Source: Ceraceosorus guamensis (Eukaryota; Basidiomycota; Exobasidiomycetes; Ceraceosorales; Ceraceosoraceae). Taken from it: a stretch of 48,718 nt of DNA. Positions within the stretch are counted from its first letter, which is position 1, and each line of letters starts with the position of its first letter. This document shows positions 22,011 through 33,060 of this stretch, in pieces. Made by a program: the position numbers and the translations under genes. Location: the NCBI RefSeq assembly GCF_003144195.1, contig NW_020290102.1, forward strand, positions 1-48,718. The letters run 5' to 3'. The notes below the pieces were generated by a model. That model worked only from the letters and a program-made list of their open reading frames with translations, was not told where the DNA came from and did no database searches.

Positions 22011-23053
22011 GATTCCGACATGCGCCTGTTGGTGAATGCAAATGTGCGATGTGCTTGCCAAGGCTTGCCGGCCAGCCAGACGGCCTGGAACAGTGCAAAG
22101 GCCGGTCAAGATGGCATGCACATGATTCTGGCGCTGCTCTCCTTCGAGTCGGTCTATCGGCACCTAGGATGCAGAGCGAGTATAGCCGCTCCGAGTCGTT
22201 GCCTGCTTCGTTATGGGCGAAGTGGCAGGGTTACGTCAGCACGGCGGCCCTTCCTCGTGCCCCGCGCGAGGTGCAATCGTGGAAAGACGGCAAGACCGGC
22301 CGGCTGATGATGTGGATGGATGGGCTTCAAAGTGTGGCTGGCTGGCAGGCTGCGTGCATGTCCACCCGCGAAGATATCAGTCGCGAGTCACGAAACGCAA
22401 AGGCACGCGTACCGCGTGCACCGTGCACTGCACAAATTAACTTGAATGGCTCATGCTCGCAATCGAAATTAAGCGGCCCGACGCACTTCACGATCTATAA
22501 TTATATAATCATAATCAAAATCAAGCTCTCGCACGCGTGTGTCACGTTGACAACATCTGTCTCGGTCCCGCGACTTTTCATATCGGCTTGCAAAGACTCA
22601 TCAACTCTTGGCCCGCGTCACCGCAATACAAATGGCGTCGCGATTCCAATTGAAGCAAAGCATTCAAGATTGGCACTCTTCATGATTAAAGACCACTTTC
22701 TCTCCTCTCGTCAAGCAGTGACTGACAATCGTGAATACCACTTTGGGACGAATGATCTCTAGCTCAGCCTCCCAAGCTCGCATCGTGCTCTCTGGCTCCG
22801 CGCGACATCGACTGTCAAAGTCAAATGTAATTGCAAAAGATTGTGAGTGATTCATCTCACTAGGAGATGGATCGAGGGGGGGCAACGAGCTAGTATAGGT
22901 GACCTGAGGTGACTGCAGAATAAATGCGGAACGCGAGACGAAAGGAGCGACTAAAGAGCGTGCGAGGGAGCAGTCCAACAAATGGGAAAGGCTCGGAGGC
23001 GAGCGAGCGAGCGAGCAGAGAAACGAGAGGCTTGCTCCATTCATCGACCAAGC
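22011..23053. other. Intergenic; promoter of the Zn2Cys6 gene and 3' flank of the GPI-type gene
   Basis: About 1 kb without a supported gene. A plus-strand open frame of 237 codons covers much of it but starts with GTG, has no recognisable feature and runs through the AT-rich patch at 22495-22530, so I treat it as chance. The 22011-22200 part lies immediately upstream of the Zn2Cys6 start. Confidence 0.5.
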
Positions 23054-23832
23054 TTACACAAAGAGTAGCTTGGCGCTCACTAGACTGAGCAGCAGGAGCT
23101 GCACAGTCCCTCCGATCGGTGCTGTTCCGAATCGACCAAATGCGCCATTGCCGTGATCCTTGTGACCGCTGGTGCCATTGTTGAGGGTCAGTGGGGCCGA
23201 GGGAGCATTGAGTGCCGAAGCGACGTTGGTGGCACTGGCAGCAGCAACGATGGCGCTAGTAGGCGTCACGTCGCAATCCTCCTCCTCCTCCTCCTCCTTA
23301 TCCTCTTGCAAAGTCGAAGAAGGAGCAGCAGCAGCAGCAGCGGGCGCATCGTCGGGTTTTCGCTTGTTGCACTGCACATCGAAACCCGTGCCGGCTGGAC
23401 AAATATCCCCGTGCGCTTTGCGTGCGCAATCCTCGAACGCTTTCCAAGCCGCGTCCAGATCCGACTGCGCAGAGGTGGCGCTCAGCGAAGCGATCGGAAT
23501 GCACGCGATGCCGTTGGTGGGGACGGCGGCTAGGTCGGTCAGGACTGTGCCTTGCGCACAGCACGAGCGCGTGATCTCGGGTCTACAAGTGGACCGCAGG
23601 AGCAGCATACTTGTCAATGACATGCATCCTCGCAAGCTGGGCAATGGATCACTCACACGCTCGTAGAGCACGAAGGAAATTTGTCGTCATCGTTTGTGGT
23701 CTCGTAGCCCAAAGGTCCGGGAACGCACTTGGGAGCGTCGTCCCGCCTCATCCTTTGTAGCAGGGCTGCATGAGCCAGAGTGCCAGCAGGGTAAGAGGCA
23801 GTCGAGATGGTGCGAGCAGCAACGTGAGGCAT
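23054..23832 (-). CDS. Cysteine-containing, probably GPI-anchored surface protein (234 aa)
   Basis: Two exons, 23657-23832 and 23054-23582, joined across a 74-nt GT-AG intron that splits a valine codon. From the ATG at 23832 the N-terminus is MPHVAARTISTASYPAGTLA, only a weak signal peptide, followed by MRRDDAP, which resembles a dibasic processing site. The middle holds about nine cysteines, in PKCVPG, FPSCSTS, RSCCAQG, IACIPI, EDCARK, DICPAG and VQCNKRK among others. Then come an Ala run, a Glu run and a Ser/Asn/Gly-rich stretch. The last 17 residues (TVQLLLLSLVSAKLLFV) are hydrophobic and reach the stop codon, as in GPI attachment signals, with small residues such as Gly-Gly just before. 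I do not recognise the cysteine pattern; it is not an obvious CFEM or hydrophobin. Cell-surface location is an inference. An upstream exon with a better signal peptide is possible. Confidence 0.65.
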
Positions 23833-25034
23833 CTTCACAGAAGAGTTGTTTGTATAGCGTGGGAGGTGATGCTGGTCGTGTGGGGAGATGTGAATGTCGA
23901 AAACGGTGTGCGACCTGAGCGCAAGCGATTTCGAGCAAAGGGAGGAGCTATCGAAGCTGCGAGAAAGAGTCGAGGGATGATTGGGCTAGTCCAGTAGCAG
24001 GTCGTGGGAGATATCGCACAGCGAGAGAAGTGAGATGACGGGTGCAGAAAATTTAAAGACACAAGAGCAGAGACGGGCAACGGAACATGAGAAGGGGATC
24101 GCAAATGAAGATGAAGAGCGAGACACGATGCCTTTATATACTTCTTTCCCTCTCTCTGTCGATCCTCTCCCTCCGTGCTGGCTGAAGACGCTTGGCGAGC
24201 ATCACGACGGCAGCTAAACGAGGAGCGCTGATCATTGCTCGCATGAAGGGCTGAAGAGGAGACGATCGGGTACCGGCAGCAGCCTCTCCAATGCGGGCGT
24301 GCATATAGAGGCAGCTAGGAGAGAGCTGGACCTGGTGGACGTGCGGTGCAATGAAATGCTTCGCTTGTACCTGACGACGAGTGAATAAGCCGCGGCCGGG
24401 GTGCTATAGCTGCGTGGTGCGCCGGGATGCCACATGTTTGCATGCGCATACGCGCGGTGTCGGTGAGGATCGAGAAGCAGACCAGCGATCACCGCACGCT
24501 GAATGCATGCATGCATGCACCTGGGCGCTGGGCGTGCATGAACGTTGGTTTCCCGCACGATGGCTCTACGTCGCTCGTACCGCACTCAATTCTGGCAGGT
24601 CCACCCACTGACTGCGCTTGCTGCACGCAATCGTGAATGACTGAAGCTGAAGGCGCGCAACACTCGTGACTCCGGCCTCTCTCACCCACATCGCGTCCAT
24701 AGCTAGTCCTTTCTGTGTAGGTACTCAAACTACTATACAGCGAACCTCACCTCACTTCTCAACATCCATGCCAAGAACGAGCGTCAGAGCCAAGGGTCGG
24801 AAGGTGTCCATGGAGCAATGAGCACAGGTGCAGCAGCTTGGGTGAGAAAAGCAGATTCCACGCGCCGCCTAATGAACTCAATTCAAGAGTCCTCTTCCCG
24901 CCGCTGTGGGCCTCCTGTATTCCACTCTGATGCCTAATTGCTCTTCGACGCACGTGGGAGCCACCGCAAGATCATGGGAAGCAAAAGCACCCGCTTCTCG
25001 TTGACATGCGCTACCACGACCTTCCTTGCCACAT
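23833..25034. other. Intergenic; promoter of the GPI-type gene and 3' flank of the dimethylargininase gene
   Basis: No supported gene. The 23833-24145 part is the probable 5' leader and core promoter of the minus-strand GPI-type gene. Further right, 24500-24520 carries a GCATGCATGCATGCA palindromic run. No conserved protein reading frame was seen. Confidence 0.5.
24131..24144 (-). promoter_or_regulatory. TATA box of the GPI-type protein gene
   Basis: GAAGTATATAAAGG on the minus strand, about 300 bp upstream of the ATG at 23832. It implies a 5' leader of 200 nt or more, or an undetected leader intron. Confidence 0.5.
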
Positions 25035-26239
25035 CTAGCTGCGCGAGCCTGGTCGACAGCGTACGGATAGGCAGGTCACGCTGTGCATTGCGTTCGTACC
25101 GTCAGGGCTTGGTCAGCTGCGCGACAGAACGGGTCAGAGCCACGGCGACCCTCCACACTCACCATCCCTCCAGCTTCTACTCAGCGATGCGTGTCCAGTC
25201 GGGAGTGCTTTGGATTCAGCGCGCGTCCTATCTTGCGTGCCGCAACTTTACTTTGGGTAGAACAGGCTCTAGCTCACCTCGAACTCGGTCACATCTGTCG
25301 TGGTCACTTTCCACCCCAAGCTCTCTAGCAGCGCTGTGGTCCTCGGCGCTGACGAAGACATGACCAAATGAGCTTCCGCTTTTTCGTCGTGCGCACTTGC
25401 AAGCGCCTCGTAAGGTCTCAGATGCACCACGGCTACCCCTTCGGGCTGCGTTTGAGAGAGACACGAGGTGAGGACATTCCAAATGTGCAAATCACGACTC
25501 GTACCTCACAAGCATCGAACGCACCTCCGGGACTTGCAGATATGGCTTGAAGAACGCTTGCAAACCAGGCATGTGACCGATGACGGTGCCATCAGGCAGT
25601 GCCGTCACTGCACTCTCTGCACGATCCCAAGGATGGACGTGAACAGGCTGCTAGCGTCTAGCTGAGGTGTATGCGGCCCTACTCACTGAGATGCAAAGCA
25701 CCTTGAATTGGAATGCCGACAACGGAATATCCTATACGCTCTGCAATACTTCTCAGCGCGCAAATTCCCGCCTCGTTTGTCCGATGACCGCCGGAGTTGA
25801 CGTAGACAACGCGTCCAACTTTGAGCACGTCTCCACCCTCGAGGTGAGCTTCGCTTCCTCCGATCTCTTTCAAGCTGTACAGCTTGGCACCATGGGCAGT
25901 AGCAATCGTCTCTGCGCAGGCTTGTGCCGTAGATAGCTCCTTGGCGCGGGACGGTGCAGGCGTGTTCATGAGGATGATTGCAGGGCCTTGATCCGCCTTC
26001 TCACTGAGATCGGTCAGCCATAGTAGGGCGTCCTCGATGAAGACTCCATCCGGGCACTCATCCGCTGCTTGTACCTCTCGAACATCCCAGCCATGCGCTC
26101 GAAAGACGTTGGTGTACTCGAGCCACTGCTGAGAAGCCAGCCCAGTGGATAGCGATGCCCGATCATCGCTAATGTGTGTGAGCAAGCCTTTGGCCAGTTC
26201 GGGTGATGGACGTCGCACGAGCAGTACCGGTGCTGCCAT
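25035..26239 (-). CDS. Dimethylarginine dimethylaminohydrolase-like enzyme (290 aa)
   Basis: Hydrolyses methylated arginine derivatives to citrulline and a methylamine in the family's studied members; a related arginine-modifying activity is possible. Five exons: 25687-26239, 25525-25616, 25278-25445, 25163-25176 (14 nt) and 25035-25080. The start MAAPVLLVRRPSPELAKGLL is the family N-terminus. Then come ECPDGVFIEDALLW, HLEGGDVLKVGR, VNSGGHRTNEAGI, the catalytic His183 in ALHLKSAVTALPDGT, and the nucleophile Cys279 in GCVTCLSVR. The 14-nt exon encodes Lys-Leu-Glu-Gly plus two bases of a Cys codon. Only by including it does the frame reach the catalytic Cys; direct joining of the flanking exons meets a stop or the wrong frame. 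All junctions are GT-AG. The enzyme is cytosolic by default: no signal or membrane segment. In animals it clears nitric-oxide-synthase inhibitors; in a fungus its role is open (methylarginine catabolism as nitrogen source is one idea). Confidence 0.92.
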
Positions 26240-26776
26240 GATGCCAGCCAATTACACCTGGTGCCGATGCGGACGACGGACGAGTTTACCAAGCGATTGA
26301 AATGTCGTGCCAATCTCGCAGGCGCGGGTGGATGGTAGCAAGAAGCTCGGAAGCGCGTCAAGCTCGCCGCCAAGAACAGATGCTCTGAAATGCGGTGCAA
26401 CACAGTCACGAATGCCAGCGAGCTGGCGGCTCCGCGCACAGACGGAGGTGCGCGGCGCGTGCGTGCACGGGCCAGTTCCTTGCAGCCTACGGCGGCTTCA
26501 CGTTCCTCCATGTCATATGAAGCATGGGCTTGCATGCATGCAGCCAACAGTCAACGAGTATCGAGGGCACATCGTCTGCCGAATCCCCACCTACCATCAC
26601 ATCACTCAAGCGCTCATTGCCTGTCTCCAAGCTGAGACTGGCGTGTTTCCTCGTAATCTCGCACATGGAGCATACATTGCAGGGTATTTCATCAGAAAGG
26701 GGTGGCTCAACATTCGTCCAGTGGATGACAGCGTCTCGCATCCCGGCCATCGAGCACATCATCGATGATGCTGTCT
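26240..26776. other. Intergenic; promoter of the dimethylargininase gene
   Basis: The 537 bp between the arrestin-type stop codon and the dimethylargininase start, both on the minus strand. No TATA box is obvious. A 177-codon minus-strand frame overlaps the end of this region and the enzyme in another frame but has no family features. Confidence 0.5.
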
Positions 26777-29700
26777 TCATCGGTTGACACGTCCACCAGA
26801 GTACATGGCGTGGGCGCGTACCAAGCGAACATCTTGCCACAAAGCACCAGTGCTCTTATCAATCTTGCCGACGAGCTGGCCATCATCCCTACAAGCATGG
26901 TCAGGAAGTGATTGTCAGCGTGAGCGCAAGGAGCGCAAGCAAATGCGGCAAGCTCTGTCTGCAGGACTTACCCGTACACGCTATCGCCCACGGCATGCGA
27001 TTGCCCGGAGCCACCAACGTAAGAGCGAATATCGCTCATTTGCGGGCTGCCCAGCGTGCCCGGCGATCCGCGATGCTGCGGCGGAAGAGGTGGCAGTGGC
27101 GGGGATGCCGCTTGTCCGCCCGCGAGGTGTGAAGATCTTGGGTGGTTCGGCGGCGTGCGCGGTGTCGAATTAGGATCGCTATCGGACGGGTTCCTGCGAT
27201 CGAAATACGACTGCGAAGCTTCTCTTCTAGAAGAGAACGAGGGTCTTGCAGTCTCGCTTATGCTTCTCAAAGCATCCGAGATGCTTGCTGTCGTTCCGGC
27301 GCCGCCGCTCGCAGGTCTCTTGTTGGAATGCTTTGCCGAGAAAGGTAGCAGATCGATCTTTAATGCGTACTTCACTTCGATACCTTGGCACCTAAATCCC
27401 GGAGTTGTGTCGCCGCTGACCTTGATGACCCCACGAAGGACACGAACCCCAGTAGTCTTGGCATGTGCGATCAAAGCTCTCGAAGCCGCAGCTCCAGTGG
27501 TCTCGCCTTCGCCCAATCCGAGGTCAAGCGGAGGGCTCGTAGGTCCGCCGACCACCGTGGCTGGATCTATCTCCTCGACTTCTGCCAAGGAGATGACTTT
27601 TCGTCTCACTCGAGGCACGTCCGAGGGTCCTGTTGCCGTGCAGTAAGTGGTCTGCAATAGCGACACGCGCACCAACTTTGCTAGGTCCAGCCCATCGCTG
27701 CGCTCCGGCACCACCGTGGACGAACCTGGCGGCGAAAGAGATCCTCGAGAGCTTGTTGGAGCAGTATACGGCCTCCGCTTGCCGAATGCACTCGCAAGAC
27801 TCGCGGTGGAGCGTTGCTTTGTGATTTGCTTGGAAGTGCTGCTCCGATGGCCGGAGGCGCCTGTCGATGGACTAGCAATGCTGGCAGAGCTGCGTGAAGT
27901 CGGCATTGGATTCTGTGCGCTCGAATGACCTGAGGGTGCGCGAGTAAGGTTCAGGGACGATCGCATGAAACGCGATACAAGGCCGTTATTTGAAGTGCTC
28001 TCGACGTCCTCGATTCGCTCTTGTTGCTCGCCGAGCGCGTCGTGAATCGAAGACGACAGGCCGGATGCGGGAGGTGGCAAAGGCATTCCCTGTATCGAAG
28101 CTCCCGGGCTGTGAGTATGCGAAGGGACTGGAGATCCTGCCGCCGAATTCCAAGAGGCGCTGATGCTCATGCTTGGAGAGTTGGTCGATTCTTTAGGTCG
28201 CGGTAAAAGGTGAGGATCATTTGGTCGGATCACTATCAAAATGGGGAACGCAGAGGGCGCGTGTAGGACGGGCGGCTGCCCCTCGATTCCGTACATGTGC
28301 AACTGTCGTTGCGTTGAAGGCGCGAGGATCAGCAGGGATCAGAATCACCACTACCAAGTCAATATTACGCACCTCAAGCTCTACGCTGCGCTTAGCGGTG
28401 CGAATCAGACTGCCGCTCCATTTTGCTGTGGCTTGGGCAATGATCCACTCTTCGGCTATGCGGGTATTAGCCCTGAAGAACATCTCGCTCGGTAGAGCAT
28501 CTGGCAGGCTCTGAGGTGGCAAACGAAGGCCGGACGGTTCTCCCAGAAACAGGAACGGAATCGTGATGCTGTGAAAGGACCGGTCATACGACGGTCAGCC
28601 CAGCGGTCGTGATGCATAGAAGTCATCTTCATCGCATATCAGCCTTGAAATTGAACGACACTCACGTATCGTATGGCCGCTTTTCCTTCTTGACCTTCTT
28701 GCCCACCAGCTTCCCGAACTTCGACTCCTTCTCCGAGTCCCCTTGCCGTTGTAGTGTGAAGCTGAGGGAGTAGAAGCAACCAATTCTATATACTTCCCCA
28801 AACCCCTTCTCCAGCGCCTCTCTCACAGAGTTCGCAACCGAGCCACCACCACTGCCAAAGCCTAGCGTCATCTTTGACCTGATGCTCGCTGCGGATGAAG
28901 TCAGCGTCCCGTGCTTTAACCTCTCGGCCATCTCCTTTTCGGTAGCCCGATCGTCTGCCCTCTTCTTCGCATCCGACTCGCTAGACATTTCGAAGCTTGG
29001 AGGCATCGCGACTGGCACGACCTGCGTTTCGCCGTCCCTCCATCTTGTCGCAGTTCCCTGTGGCATTTGCGTCTCGAAGGGCAGCTCCAGAACCAAATCA
29101 TCAGTCGCCGGGAAATGGTCTGAGGGTTGCTCGCCAGGCGCAGCAGGACGCGGCCGGAGGCGTGCCCCAGGCGCATCAGGCTTGACGGTGTCGGAAACCT
29201 CAAATACTCTAGTCTCGCTGCCTTGATCTGGAGGCAACAAAGCGATACCGTCCCAGATAGCCGCAGGAGACCCTTGAGATGTGTACGCCCAGAGCTGCAG
29301 AGACATGGAGCGTTGTCACGCCAGCGTCAGTCCCAGACCTCACCTACGAAATGCACGCACTGCCCACTCACCTTGACGATGACTTCGCAGCTCTCGCTCG
29401 CATGCATGCGTATCCTGCCCCGGATCATGGCAGCTCTGCCCGAGTAGATTGGATAACCTCGATGATCGAAGCTTGGAGCAAAGATCTCTACGCTGAACCC
29501 ATTGCTGGCTACACTCGTCGCAGATTGGCCAACTACAGCACCGGCGGCTGTTGGATGAGACCCATAATCACTGCCGCCCATCGAGAGCGGTAGATGGGCG
29601 CTGTCTGGAGATACTCCTCGCAGATCGCGAGCTAAGCCGTATACCCTCGTCCGATCAGCGCTTCCGTGGATGTCGTGAGCAGCGGGCGCAACCCGTGTCC

Positions 29701-30265
29701 GCGAATCGTAGGGACCCATCGCAAAGTCACGAACGTTTAGTGGATTCCCTCGCGGGCCGATGCCAGATGTTTGCGAAGCTTGAGAATGTCCAGCCAGGGA
29801 GGATCTTGGCAAGTCGTAGTTTGCGCCGGTCGAGCGCAACGTTTCGCTCGTCGAAGGGGCCCTTCGAGAGCGGGGGTCATCGCCCAAAGTGGAGTCCCGA
29901 TCGAAGAAGCCGGAGCCCGCTTCAGCAGGATGCGGCGTTCGCTGCGATGCTGGAGCTCGCGAAGCGAGTACCTCGTCATCGAGTGACTGCGCGATGGAAG
30001 CGCGTGAATAAGTGGACATGGTGTCACGAGGTTGAGGGACCGTCCTGACTGTCGCCTCTTCAAAGGGGGATCTAAGCGCAGTCTGGGCGGGCTTCTGCTT
30101 GGAAGCATGGTGTACACCCGGCTCAACCCTCGTGTTGTTTGGCGAGCTCCTCTGACTATTCGGGTCGAGGTGCGACGCGTCGAAAGATCCATTCGCATCG
30201 CGACCGCTGCCGTTACTGGGCCCCGCAAGGGATGATGCGGAGAAGCGCTGATCGTACTGAGACAT
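26777..30265 (-). CDS. Arrestin-related trafficking adaptor-like protein (1053 aa)
   Basis: Five exons: 29372-30265, 28666-29294, 28373-28568, 26972-28302 and 26777-26888, all GT-AG and frame-consistent. The first 250 residues (from MSQYDQRFSAS) are Ser/Pro/Arg-rich and disordered. An arrestin N-domain follows: FSVEIFAPSFDHRGYPIYSG, then RGRIRMHASESCEVIVKLWA, and later SLSFTLQRQGDSEKES and ITIPFLFLGEPSGLRLP. The arrestin C-domain shows AQATAKWSGSLIRTAKRSVE, LVRVSLLQTTYCTATGPSD and RVLRGVIKVSGDTTPGFRCQGIEVKYALKIDLL. The tail is Pro/Ser-rich with PPLPPLPPQHRG. In fungi such proteins usually recruit Rsp5-type ubiquitin ligases to membrane transporters through PY motifs. I did not see a clear PPxY, so ligase binding is unproven. 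Some fungal relatives act in pH or nutrient signalling. The gene is well separated from its upstream neighbour. Confidence 0.85.
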
Positions 30266-32015
30266 CTTCGCGGTGTGAGTGAGCGTCGCTCTCAGGCAAG
30301 CCGAGAAGATCTTGACGACGATACGGAGACGGGATGTGGATAGATCCAGTCTTGTGCAGCACACCCCGCCAAGTCTGCTCCGATAACCGTTCCGTTCCGT
30401 GAGCTGTGCAGCGACTGCTTTAGCGTAAGTGAACTGAGAGAGTTGTGGGCATGAAGAGGGTATGAGCACAAGGTGCGTGAAGGTTGCGCCAGCCCGAGTC
30501 AACACATCGGATGGTGGACGGCGCGTCAAGAGGTCCGCTTCGCGCTTCGCGACTCGAACCAAGATGCGAGCCCGCTTGGGTATAATAGGTATGCGTGAGG
30601 CACGGCGCTCAGAGCAGCCGAGACGCGGAGGTTGGCGCGCGCGGTGAGATTGAGGCACATGCCAACAACGCAACTGCTGGAACGCGTCCGAAAAGCCTAT
30701 TTGGGTTCCCGGCCAAGCATGTGCTTGCTCCGTGGAGCCGCACCTACAGCTTCCTAGGTGTAGTTTGCGGAGGGCCGACGCTCTCGAGGAGCTGCGCGAT
30801 GCTGCGGAGGGCAGGCCAGCTGAAAAGGAGCCGCGTTTGCCTGCACGCGTAGGAACCACCTACAGCCATGGCTACAGCAGGAGTACCTCCTCCAGGGCAG
30901 CGTGCGCAAGGCGAACGGGCAAACCCCTTTGGCAACGCATGGTGAGAAGCGAGGAAGCGCGTAAAGGCTTGCTTACTTGGGCGCCGCTTTCGCATAGCCT
31001 TTCACCGCCTCGCACATTGTCGGAGTGTGAGCCTTTGCTTGCATGACAACCCTCCTTTGCGACACAGACAGGCACTGGTATCATCTTCCACTCCGACCTG
31101 CCTGCGCTTTTATCGGGTGGGGCGTTGCGCCATGCGCCTATGGTGATTAGTGATTGCGCGCGCAGCTCCATCCACCCGTGTAGCGTAGCGGTCGCATTTG
31201 ACCGGAATTCACGTCATCCCGACCCACAAGCCAAAGGTGATCGAGCAGCCCTTGTCAGGCCGGAACAGTGAGCGGAGCAGACCTCGACAATGGGCAAGGA
31301 CTTGCTTTGCCTTGCTCTCTCTGAGACCGCTCGAAGCGCACGACCTCTGCAGAACGCAGAATTGCTAGCACCGGCCAGCACGCTGGTCGGTGACAAAGTC
31401 GCGTATAGAAGCTTAACAGAGCCAGCCTCCCACGGCCGAAGATCTGCAGCCTCGGCGCATGGGCGCTGCGAATTCTGCTGCTACAGTATGCCGGACGCGG
31501 GCGACTGCACGCACGTGCGGTAGGCTGTCGCTGTACCTAGGCGGTGTCCAGCAGCCGAGGCCCAAGTCTAGGCGGTATCCAACTAGCACTACGGGAGGCA
31601 GAAAGCGTGCGGAAGTCTGGAAGCCGACTACTGTAGCATTGGATATTACTCCGCCAAGGCGAGATCCAGTCAAGCCCGAACATCGTACGACTCTTGACAC
31701 ACGCACCGCTCCTCGGTGACGTTCTGCTCGCCAGCTCCTTCCACTCACAAGCGGAAGTATTCTTCTTTATCGTCGAGCCCGACTGGTCCTTGTCCATTCC
31801 CTCTTGTCTAGACCTGCCAATGCACCAGCAAGATTTGCCCAGTGATGGACTAGTTGCTGCCAGGAACGCGACTTCTTCGCAGTTCGAAATCGTCGCACAA
31901 GCCGGCTGCAACTTTGGCGCCTCTTGCTCTTGCCCGCGTGCAGCTGTTGCCTGCCGTACAGCACAGAGCACAGCAGGACCAGCAGCAGCACAAAGAGCGT
32001 TGCAGTCCAAAAGCG
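30266..32015. other. Intergenic; promoter of the arrestin-type gene
   Basis: About 1.75 kb with no supported gene. The only notable frame is a minus-strand stretch from 32015 down to about 31767 that continues, beyond an in-frame TAG, the frame of the tentative SNARE-like gene and encodes a hydrophobic helix (FWTATLFVLLLVLLCSVLYG). It is discussed with that gene. Confidence 0.45.
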
Positions 32016-33060
32016 CTAGCGTCGCAATCTATTCTTGTTCGCTCGCAAGAAGAAGCGAGCCAAGGTGGAGGAGAGTCGGCCGTAGGTGAAGCCCTTGTCG
32101 TGGCGCAGTGACTGCGCGAGGAAAGGGGCAAGGCGATACTAGCAGTCAAGTAAGTCATCAGGCAGCTCGGTGTCTTGGAACTCTTGCAGCAACTCTGTGT
32201 TCTCTGCATAGGCGAGCTTGTCTGGCTGATCCTGTGCACAGGGCAGATGGAAAAGAGCGAGTCGTCTGCCAGCGCATTCCTTTGGACGCATCTCTCTTCC
32301 CTCCACAAGAGCGGCTTACACCACGTTGGCAATTTCCAGCCTTTGCCATCCATCTCCTCGACCCGCGCTATGCCACCAGGCCGTGAGGGTTGTCTTGTGC
32401 AGCGGCGGATGACATGAATAGCTTGCAGATACAGCACCTGTAGCTTGGCGGATCTCGTGGTCCCCCCCCCCCCCCCCCCTCCCAAACAGCGCTAAGGATC
32501 CGGGGCCAGGCGCGATGTTGCACTTTGATTACCTCGACCTGATGCATGCTCGCTCCGGCCACCTGTACACGTCGATCAAAAGTCATCCGGTCTGTAATGA
32601 GCCCGACGTGCATCTGGCGGGCCAGTTCCAGCCAGCTTCCACTCAGATGCTCGACACATTCTTGATTCTAACTGAGCCACCTGCGATCGGATGAAGCCTG
32701 CAGACGCTGCCTGAAGTCCGGATCGCGATCTCTAATTCAGCGGTCAACTCACCTTCCAGGAGGAAGCGATGGACAGAGAAGCGCTCTGCAGCGGCTTAGA
32801 GCTACAATGAAGATCCGCGGGTCTCTGCACCGAGCGCAAAAGAACCGCAGCTGAGGAGATGGCTGCTCGCGCTTCGGAGGCAGATGAAGCAGCTGATGAC
32901 GAGAACCTGGCTCGCTGGCTAGATAGGGGGCCAATGACAGCGCTGGTGGAGTGGGTGGCTGGTAGTGGAAAAACGAGCTGGAGTCGTTTGACTACGCAGG
33001 TGGATGTTCACCGGAAGGGGCGTCGAGTCGGTCTGCCAGGCTGCTGAGCTGTAAACGCAT
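32016..33060 (-). CDS. Tentative tail-anchored SNARE-like (Use1-like?) gene; C-terminal part unresolved
   Basis: A low-confidence model. Exons with good junctions are 33012-33060 (MRLQLSSLADRLDAPS), 32753-32958 and 32533-32667, joined in frame over 130 codons. The third encodes NQECVEHLSGSWLELARQMH and later FDRRVQVAGASMHQ, whose heptad spacing resembles the SNARE motif of Use1. Downstream, a frame with good splice signals (about 32322-32437, then 32016-32138) reads DGWQRLEIANV joined to YRLAPFLAQSLRHDKGF and ends LRANKNRLRR at a TAG. I could not join it in phase to the third exon, so at least one exon is missing or mis-set. Directly after the TAG the same frame continues into a hydrophobic helix, exactly where a tail anchor would be. 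Possible explanations: missed splice, stop-codon read-through, or a gene that has decayed. Function is not claimed. Confidence 0.35.
32462..32479. repeat. C18 homopolymer
   Basis: Eighteen consecutive C on the plus strand, inside what would be an intron of the tentative SNARE-like gene. Length may be unreliable because of sequencing slippage. Confidence 0.9.

Noticed and set aside
22049-22762. Plus-strand open frame of 237 codons
   Set aside because: Starts with GTG, crosses an AT-rich patch, has no domain, signal peptide or coding-like residue pattern.
26240-26547. N-terminal extension or upstream exon for the dimethylargininase
   Set aside because: The frame there differs from the enzyme's frame and the ATG at 26239 already gives the complete family N-terminus.
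31694-32089. Plus-strand open frame of 131 codons
   Set aside because: It is antisense to the SNARE-like exon and the hydrophobic-helix frame and has no recognisable features.
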